10,148 nucleotides of DNA. Origin: Lachnospiraceae bacterium (lineage in GTDB: Bacteria > Bacillota_A > Clostridia > Lachnospirales > Lachnospiraceae). A model generated the notes under the pieces. That model saw nothing but the letters and a program-made list of their open reading frames with translations, did not search any database and had not been told where the DNA came from. Position numbers and translations under genes: made by a program. The number at the start of each line of letters is the position of its first letter. The first letter of the stretch is position 1. The stretch spans positions 1-10,148 of the forward strand of contig QXWX01000158.1 of assembly GCA_009911175.1 (NCBI GenBank). Direction: 5' to 3'. Shown in pieces: positions 4,853-10,148 of this stretch.

Positions 4853-7231
4853 TTGGATAAAGGATATATAGTGCCGGAGGCCGCATTAAAGAAACTGCGC
4901 GCGGCAAAAGGGCTTGGGCAGGCGGTCTATATCTATGGGGCAACCGGCTATGGGAAAACGGAACTGGTGAAGCAGTACCTGTCAAAGCGCAGATACCTTT
5001 ATATTTCCTGCGCGGAGGATTCCGCAGGGCTTTTGGAGGCGGCACAGGAAGAGGGAAAAGGAAAAGAGGCGGAAACCCGGACAGTGGCGGCTGTGGATGA
5101 CCTGCACCTGCTGAAAGATGCGGAGGGACGCAGGGCTGTCCTTTCTCTCATAAAACGGCGGGATGTCTGGCTCATCCTGATCTGCCGCAGCCCCATCCCG
5201 GTCTGGCTGATGCCGCCCTATGTGGGAGGGGGATTACTTGTCATCACGGAGGATGATCTGCGGCTTAAGGAAAAGGAGATTGCCGCCTACATCAAGTCCC
5301 AGGGACTGGACATCACGGAGGGGGAGCTGGCATTTGTAACGCAAAGGAGCCGGGGCAACGCCTACATCGTGCGTCATACCGCCCTGAAGATGCTGGAGGG
5401 ACTGCGCCCCGGTTCAAAGCTGGAGCAGGAGATTGGGGAGGCTTTTGCGGGGTATCTGGAAAGCCACGTGATGGTACAGTGGGACAGCGACCTTCTGGAA
5501 TTTTTGATGCAGGTGAGCGTTGCCGATGAATTTACCCTGCCCTTTGCGGAGATGATCACGGGGAACTGCCATGCGCCGGAACTTCTGGAGCGGGCGGTGG
5601 AGACCGGGAACTTTCTTTCCTGCAAGGACGGCGTATACCGCCTTCGCCCGCAGCTTATCAGGGCGCTGCGCAGACGGGCGGCAAAGGAGTACAGCCCACG
5701 GGAGAGGGCCGGGCATGTGTATAACGCGGGGCTGTATTATGAGATGCAGGGGCAGATTGTGCCTGCCCTCGCCATGTTTGAACAGTGCGGCAATAAGGAG
5801 CGGATCAGGGAACTGCTTATCAGAAACGCACGGCTGAACCCCGGCAACGGCCATTACTTTGAACTGCGTCATTATTATTTACAGATGAAAGAAGAGGAAG
5901 TGGAGGAGAGCCCGGTGCTGATGGCGGGGATGAGTATGCTCTATTCCCTGCTGCTCCAGGAGAAGGAAAGTGAATACTGGTATAAAAAGCTGGAAGGGTT
6001 TGCATCTGCCGCGAAAGGCGGGCGCAGGCGGGAGGCCGTAAGCCGCCTGGCCTACCTGGACATCGCCCTGCCCCACCGGGGGAGCGCGGACATGATCGGG
6101 ATCATGAAGAAAATGCCCGCCCTGATTTTTGACAAGGGGATGAGCCTGCCGGAATTTTCGGTGACATCCAATTGTCCCAGTACCATGAACGGAGGCAAGG
6201 ACTTCTGCCACTGGAGCAGGGAGGACCGGAAGCTGGCCGCCACCATCGGGAAACTGGTGGAGCGGGTGCTTGGACGGTACGGGAAAGGACTTGTGAAAGC
6301 GGCTTTAGGCGAGAGCCTCTATGAAAAAGGGGAGGACATCTACGAAGTCCTGACGCTCCTTGCCCGTGCGAAGATGGAGGCGGAGGGCGGGGGCATGGCG
6401 GAGCTCGCCTTTGCTGCCGTGGGACTGCAGGTACGGCTTGACACCCTTCAGGGACAGATACAGACGGCAGGGGAAGTCCTTGCCTCCTTTGAAAAAAATG
6501 TCATAGAACAGGGTGCGGTACAGCTCCTTCCCAACATAGCGGCCCTGCGGTGCCGTCTTGCCCTTTACCAGGGGAACAGGGAAGCGGTGCTGGCGTGGAT
6601 GGGGCAGGCCCCGGACGAGGACAAGGAGTTCTGTATCTTAGAGCGTTACCGCTATCTTACGAAAGTGCGCTGCTATCTTTCACTTGGGAAGTATTTAAAA
6701 GCGCAGGCATTGCTGGAAAAGCTGCGCTATTATGCGGAGAAATGCGGGCGCACCTATATCCGCATGGAAGTGTGCCTCCTTAGCGCCATAGCGAAATACC
6801 GAACAGGCGGGGAATGGAAGGGGGAATTTTTCCCGATGCTGAGAGAAGCCTGCGGATATCATTTTATCCGCCTTGTCAGCGAGGAAGGGGCGGCGGCGCA
6901 GGAACTGTTTGCGGCGGCGGGAAAGAGTCTTCTGGAAAAGGAAGTAATGGATAAGGCATGGCTGTCCAGGCTCATGGAGGAAACAGGGAAGGTGGCGGTG
7001 CGCTACCCGGCGTATTTAAAAGGCCGGCTTGCCGAAGCGCCGGATTTCTGTGAGGCGGCATTATCCATCCTGCGCCTGCAGGCGGAAGGAAAGAGCGCAT
7101 CGCAGATCGCCGGGGAGCTTTCCATGAAGGAGGCAACGGTGAAGTACCATGTGAAGGAGAACTACCGGAAGCTGGGTGTTTGCGGCAAGGCGGATGCGGT
7201 GCTTACAGCCAGAGATTTAGGGATCTTATAA
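4853..7231 (+). CDS. MalT-like LuxR-family transcriptional regulator (STAND ATPase)
   Basis: The 792-residue protein has a P-loop near the N-terminus (YGATGYGKTE, residues 28-37, with K35 and T36) and a Walker B strand (VAAVDDLHLL, 78-87). A helical sensor and repeat region without clear motifs follows (about 250-720), and a C-terminal LuxR helix-turn-helix (733-792: SASQIAGELSMKEATVKYHV, then YRKLGV). This is the order in MalT and other LAL regulators, which bind ATP and an inducer, oligomerise and activate transcription. MalT itself has about 900 residues. The usual LTxRE sequence opening the HTH is not conserved here. TTG 4853 is chosen as start because GGGGGAGG ends 4 nt upstream. A GTG at 4817 would add 12 poorly placed residues. 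The gene is GC-rich compared with the left half of the window and is followed 19 nt later by a surface-protein gene, a likely target or operon partner. The inducer is unknown. Confidence 0.85.
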   Translation: MDKGYIVPEAALKKLRAAKGLGQAVYIYGATGYGKTELVKQYLSKRRYLYISCAEDSAGLLEAAQEEGKGKEAETRTVAAVDDLHLLKDAEGRRAVLSLIKRRDVWLILICRSPIPVWLMPPYVGGGLLVITEDDLRLKEKEIAAYIKSQGLDITEGELAFVTQRSRGNAYIVRHTALKMLEGLRPGSKLEQEIGEAFAGYLESHVMVQWDSDLLEFLMQVSVADEFTLPFAEMITGNCHAPELLERAVETGNFLSCKDGVYRLRPQLIRALRRRAAKEYSPRERAGHVYNAGLYYEMQGQIVPALAMFEQCGNKERIRELLIRNARLNPGNGHYFELRHYYLQMKEEEVEESPVLMAGMSMLYSLLLQEKESEYWYKKLEGFASAAKGGRRREAVSRLAYLDIALPHRGSADMIGIMKKMPALIFDKGMSLPEFSVTSNCPSTMNGGKDFCHWSREDRKLAATIGKLVERVLGRYGKGLVKAALGESLYEKGEDIYEVLTLLARAKMEAEGGGMAELAFAAVGLQVRLDTLQGQIQTAGEVLASFEKNVIEQGAVQLLPNIAALRCRLALYQGNREAVLAWMGQAPDEDKEFCILERYRYLTKVRCYLSLGKYLKAQALLEKLRYYAEKCGRTYIRMEVCLLSAIAKYRTGGEWKGEFFPMLREACGYHFIRLVSEEGAAAQELFAAAGKSLLEKEVMDKAWLSRLMEETGKVAVRYPAYLKGRLAEAPDFCEAALSILRLQAEGKSASQIAGELSMKEATVKYHVKENYRKLGVCGKADAVLTARDLGIL

Positions 7232-7250
7232 GAAGAGAGGATAAGAAGTA

Positions 7251-9629
7251 ATGACTACGCAAAAACAAATTTTAAAACGTATCCTGATGATCGTACTGTC
7301 TGCTATATTATTTTATGGTATATCGGAAATGACCATGGTGACTGCATTGTGCGCACAGACAGAGGATGTGGAAATCAATGAAGAGAATTTTCCGGATGCA
7401 GGCTTTCGGGAATATCTGCGGACTGATCCCAATATGCAAGAATTACATAGAGCCCCGGATAAATTTACCGCCGCCGAGATTGAATCAATCACGGTATTAA
7501 ATATGAAAAACAGCAGTTTAACTGCCGAAAGTCTTGCAGGAATCGAGCATTTCGAGAATCTGACGACTCTGCACTGTAACGGCACGTATCTGAAGTCCAT
7601 AGATGTGAGCAAGAACACGAAGCTTCAGTATTTGAACTGCTCAGAGACCTGGAATCTGACGACGCTGAATGTGAAAAACTGTACAGAGCTGGCTACATTA
7701 TACTGTAACAGATGTAAATTGACAGAACTGGATCTTAGCAGCAATGGACAGCTTCAGGTTCTATGGTGCGACAATAATCAGCTTACTGCTCTGGATACAG
7801 CCGGCAATCCACAGCTAAAAACACTATATTGCTACAACAATCAACTGGCAGCGCTGGAGCTTAGATCAAACCTGGCTCTTAAAGAGCTTCGATGCTACAA
7901 CAATCAACTGACCACATTAGATCTTAGCGGAAATACTGCACTGACTTCACTGAGTTGCGAAAACAATCAGCTGACAGAAATCCAGCTCAAAGGTTTTTCT
8001 AACTTGACATCCCTTTCCATCCAAGAGAACCTGCTAACATCTCTGGATGTCAGTGATTGCCCGGAACTGTCCTATTTGCGGTGTTCGGATAATCAGTTGA
8101 CAGAATTAAATATCACCGGGGACAATAAGCTCACGAGTCTAATCTGTACCAATAACCGACTGGCAGAGATAGATGTGAAAGATAAATCCTCATTAAATTA
8201 TTTTGATACAAGGAAAAACCTGTTGAAAACACTGGATGTATCCCAGAATGCTGATCTGCAGTATTTTTACTGCGATGATAATCAATTGAAAGAGATAGAT
8301 GTGAGCAAGAATCCAGCTTTGATGACATTCTGGTGCAAGAATAATCAGTTAGAGATGTTAGATGTAAGCGGGAATATTAAGATAAGTAACTTAGACTGCA
8401 CAGGCAACCGTTTAAAAAGCCTGATCATTCCAGATAGTGTAACAACATTTGAAGCTTGTGAACAGTATGACAAAATTACTATGGCGGAAAACCAGAGTTC
8501 TTATGATCTGGGCTCCGCAGATCCGAAGCTGGATCCATCCAAGATATCGGATTTAACAAACGCGCAGCTTTCCGCTGACGGCATGATCCTGACAGATATT
8601 CAGTCTGGGAAAGATGTCACATACACCTATGACTGTGGTAATCATCAGTCCATGAAAGTGACTCTGCATTTCATCCGGGCCAACCGATGGATTACGGAAC
8701 TTACCGCATTCCCTGGGTGGAAATATGGTGATACTCCCTCAACTCCCTACGCAGAAGCACTATTCGGAGAAGTGCAGTATCTCTACGGCACAGCTTCCGA
8801 TAGCAATTCCTACAGCACCGAGATACCGACAGAACCCGGCACCTGGTATGTGAAAGCCATTGTTGCGGAGACGGAAGAATATTCGGGCCTTGAGGGTGAT
8901 CCTGTAGAATTTGTGATCAGCAAGAATGAAGAGACTCGTATTGATATCACGGAAGGGATCAAAGACATCCCGGAAGCATTGATCGCAGCCGGAATGGATA
9001 CCGAGGAAAAGATTAAGCAGGCACTTACCCGTGCGGCGGTGGAAAGTCAGGGATATTCCGAAGATAATACAGCGCTCTATGACGTCAGGCTTCAGATCAG
9101 CCTGGACGGCGGTAAGACCTGGGAAACTGCATCGCCGGAGAACTTCCCGCCGGAAGGACTGTCTGTGACATTGCCCTATCCCAAAGGAACCAACGGCACA
9201 GAGTATGATTTCATCATAACTCATATGTTTACACATGAGATGAACGGATATAAGCCGGGAGAAATAGAAGTGCCTGAGGTTATGAAGACCGAAGAGGGGC
9301 TTCGGTTCACCGTCCGCGGCCTGTCTCCCATCGCCGCGGCCTGGAAATCTGTAAAAACAGATGACGGTGATAATCAGGGCGGCGCCGATAAGCCCCCAGT
9401 GAATCCAGGGCCGGCGAATCCGTCAATCCCCGGAAATAACGACATACCGACACAGCCCGGATCACGACAACCGTCTGGGGGCTCTGATGGCAATACTCCT
9501 GTAACTTCGGCAGCAAACAGGCGAAGCCCGCAGACTGGAGATGAAAACGGTATACGGCAGTGGATGTTTGTAATGTGCCTTGCCGGAAGCGGAATCATCT
9601 TATCGAAGAAAATACGCAAGCTTGTGTAA
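7251..9629 (+). CDS. Secreted leucine-rich-repeat protein with sortase signal
   Basis: The 792-residue protein begins with a signal peptide (basic start, hydrophobic 10-33, probable cleavage near ALCA-Q, 35/36). Fourteen leucine-rich repeats of 21 residues (one of 22) run from about 104 to 398, with pattern LxxLxCxxNxLxxLDVSxNxx, and 12 of 14 carry cysteine at position 6. A bacterial Ig-like, MBG-type domain follows (about 480-556: KYGDTPSTPY, then PTEPGTWYVKA), then a domain with DVRLQISLDGGKTWE and LSPIAAAWK (about 564-698) seen in clostridial surface proteins. A Pro/Gly/Ser-rich linker leads to SPQTGDE (759-765), a hydrophobic segment (771-784) and a basic tail, which is a cell-wall sorting signal of the SPxTG type. 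It should therefore be displayed on the wall and bind something, ligand unknown. The ATG has a purine-rich GAGAGGATAAGAAG upstream and lies 19 nt after the regulator gene. No lipobox is present, since the residue before C34 is leucine. Confidence 0.9.
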   Translation: MTTQKQILKRILMIVLSAILFYGISEMTMVTALCAQTEDVEINEENFPDAGFREYLRTDPNMQELHRAPDKFTAAEIESITVLNMKNSSLTAESLAGIEHFENLTTLHCNGTYLKSIDVSKNTKLQYLNCSETWNLTTLNVKNCTELATLYCNRCKLTELDLSSNGQLQVLWCDNNQLTALDTAGNPQLKTLYCYNNQLAALELRSNLALKELRCYNNQLTTLDLSGNTALTSLSCENNQLTEIQLKGFSNLTSLSIQENLLTSLDVSDCPELSYLRCSDNQLTELNITGDNKLTSLICTNNRLAEIDVKDKSSLNYFDTRKNLLKTLDVSQNADLQYFYCDDNQLKEIDVSKNPALMTFWCKNNQLEMLDVSGNIKISNLDCTGNRLKSLIIPDSVTTFEACEQYDKITMAENQSSYDLGSADPKLDPSKISDLTNAQLSADGMILTDIQSGKDVTYTYDCGNHQSMKVTLHFIRANRWITELTAFPGWKYGDTPSTPYAEALFGEVQYLYGTASDSNSYSTEIPTEPGTWYVKAIVAETEEYSGLEGDPVEFVISKNEETRIDITEGIKDIPEALIAAGMDTEEKIKQALTRAAVESQGYSEDNTALYDVRLQISLDGGKTWETASPENFPPEGLSVTLPYPKGTNGTEYDFIITHMFTHEMNGYKPGEIEVPEVMKTEEGLRFTVRGLSPIAAAWKSVKTDDGDNQGGADKPPVNPGPANPSIPGNNDIPTQPGSRQPSGGSDGNTPVTSAANRRSPQTGDENGIRQWMFVMCLAGSGIILSKKIRKLV

Positions 9630-9697
9630 GACTCTTTCTATGTTGATACGGTACGGACAATCCGCTATCATTGACTGAAAGCAGAGGAAGCAGTATC

Positions 9698-10072
9698 TCA
9701 TAAAATGGCATTTTTTTTCCCATAGATTTCACGGTATTCCCGCAGGGTCATACCGACTGTTTTTCGGAACTGCGTACCAAGGTGGCTTTGGGAAGCAAAT
9801 CCAAGGTAGGCTGCAATCTCACTGTATGAATAGTCGGAATACATGAGGAGATTCTGGGCAAGGTTGATCTTTTCATTCCGGATAAACTCGGTAATGGAAA
9901 TCCCTTCGCTGCGATGGAACAGGCTGGAGAGATAGCTTGCATTTAATGAAAGTGCATCTGCGATCCGGGTCAGAGTGAGTTTGCCGTGCAGATGAGTAAA
10001 AATATAATCCTTACATCTTTTTACGTGATAATTTTCATCCCGGGCGGTTTTTCCGTTCCGGGATTTTTTTAT
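9698..10072 (-). pseudogene. AraC-family regulator, C-terminal DNA-binding fragment
   Basis: On the minus strand the open frame reads HVKRCKDYIFTHLHGKLTL, then TRIADALSLNASYLSSLFHR, SEGISITEFIRNEKINLAQNL, and later YSEIAAYLGFASQSHLGTQF and RKTVGMTLREYRE, ending at TGA (9698-9700). This is a complete pair of AraC-type helix-turn-helices (about 100 residues). The usual N-terminal ligand-binding domain is absent. The frame is closed by a TAG at 10073-10075 and has no plausible start codon before the domain, and the terminator at 10037-10070 overlaps its front. I infer a remnant whose 5' part was lost near 10035. The group II intron inserted at 10081 cannot alone explain the loss because of the TAG. 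It lies tail to tail with the LRR gene. Confidence 0.85.
10037..10070 (+). terminator. Strong rho-independent terminator
   Basis: ATCCCGG (10037-10043) pairs with CCGGGAT (10058-10064), with an inner CGG/CCG stem around a T-rich loop, and the 3' arm runs into seven T (10064-10070). It acts on rightward transcription and would end the regulator/LRR transcript after it crosses the AraC remnant antisense. It also serves as the probable homing signal for the intron that follows. Confidence 0.8.
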
Positions 10073-10080
10073 CTATTAGG

Positions 10081-10148
10081 GTGCGCCCAGCTAAGGGCTT
10101 GGAATTCGGTGGGTGAAAGTCCTACGGTGTAAGGTACAAGCTATACCG
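10081..10148 (+). mobile_element. 5' end of a group II intron (probably class IIC), cut by window end
   Basis: The sequence from 10081 begins GTGCGCCCAG, the GUGYG start of group II introns. It goes on with GGGTGAAAGTCCTACGGTGT and AAGGTACAAGCTA, which resembles the opening of domain I in known IIC introns such as that of Oceanobacillus iheyensis (GUGUGCCC, GGGUGAGAGUCC, CUGUGAAGGCAGAAG). The insertion point is 10 nt after the T-run of a terminator. Group IIC introns characteristically insert behind terminator hairpins, in the same orientation as here. The intron-encoded reverse transcriptase would lie beyond the window. Subclass is inferred from the site. Confidence 0.8.

Noticed and set aside
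7251..7356. Lipoprotein signal peptide on the LRR protein because of a cysteine at residue 34
   Set aside because: The residue before the cysteine is leucine where a lipobox needs Gly, Ala or Ser. A standard signal peptidase I site ALCA-Q and a C-terminal sorting signal fit better.

Overview
The window looks like a mosaic stretch of a gut Firmicute (Clostridia, most likely Lachnospiraceae) chromosome. Support: strong GGAGG-type ribosome sites, a TTG start placed by its Shine-Dalgarno, tRNA-Asn fragments of clostridial type, a kinase/partner pair of a kind I associate with Lachnospiraceae, and a surface protein ending in an SPQTG sorting motif. The organism call is inference from these, not from a database match.

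Left part (1-4271) is AT-rich and made of accessory debris and small defence or toxin-antitoxin units. It opens with the right end of an IS200/IS605 (tnpB-type) element, ending in a perfect hairpin at 106-128. This abuts the 3' two-thirds or so of a GmrSD-like DUF262/DUF1524 gene that has lost its N-terminal nuclease/NTPase part. Then come a frameshifted brnT toxin gene with a BrnA-like antitoxin gene, and a HipA/CtkA-like kinase gene preceded by a 94-codon partner gene with its own promoter and an upstream terminator. Each of these three cargo units is closed, 13-30 nt after its last stop codon, by a partial copy of the 3' part of a tRNA-Asn gene (1568-1640 decayed, 2447-2525, 4194-4271). The last two are identical at 56 of 57 tRNA positions and share a 12-nt flank upstream. 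The tRNA 5' half is absent each time. This looks like serial integration at a tRNA-Asn site, one small cargo unit per attachment remnant, with no integrase gene inside any unit.

Middle (4272-4852) holds no gene I trust. It contains a perfect 28-bp inverted repeat with a structured loop (4323-4405), a hairpin terminator (4555-4582), a weak promoter candidate and a 23-bp dyad (4782-4804) just upstream of the next gene.

Right part (4853-10148) is richer in GC. A 792-residue MalT/LuxR-type STAND ATPase regulator is followed after 19 nt by a 792-residue secreted leucine-rich-repeat protein with a cell-wall sorting signal, probably one transcription unit. After it, on the minus strand, lies an N-terminally truncated AraC-family DNA-binding domain, then a strong rightward terminator, and, 10 nt beyond its T-run, the 5' end of a group II intron (GTGCGCCCAG at 10081) that runs out of the window. 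Its position behind a terminator is what group IIC introns do. Mobile elements therefore bound the window on both sides.
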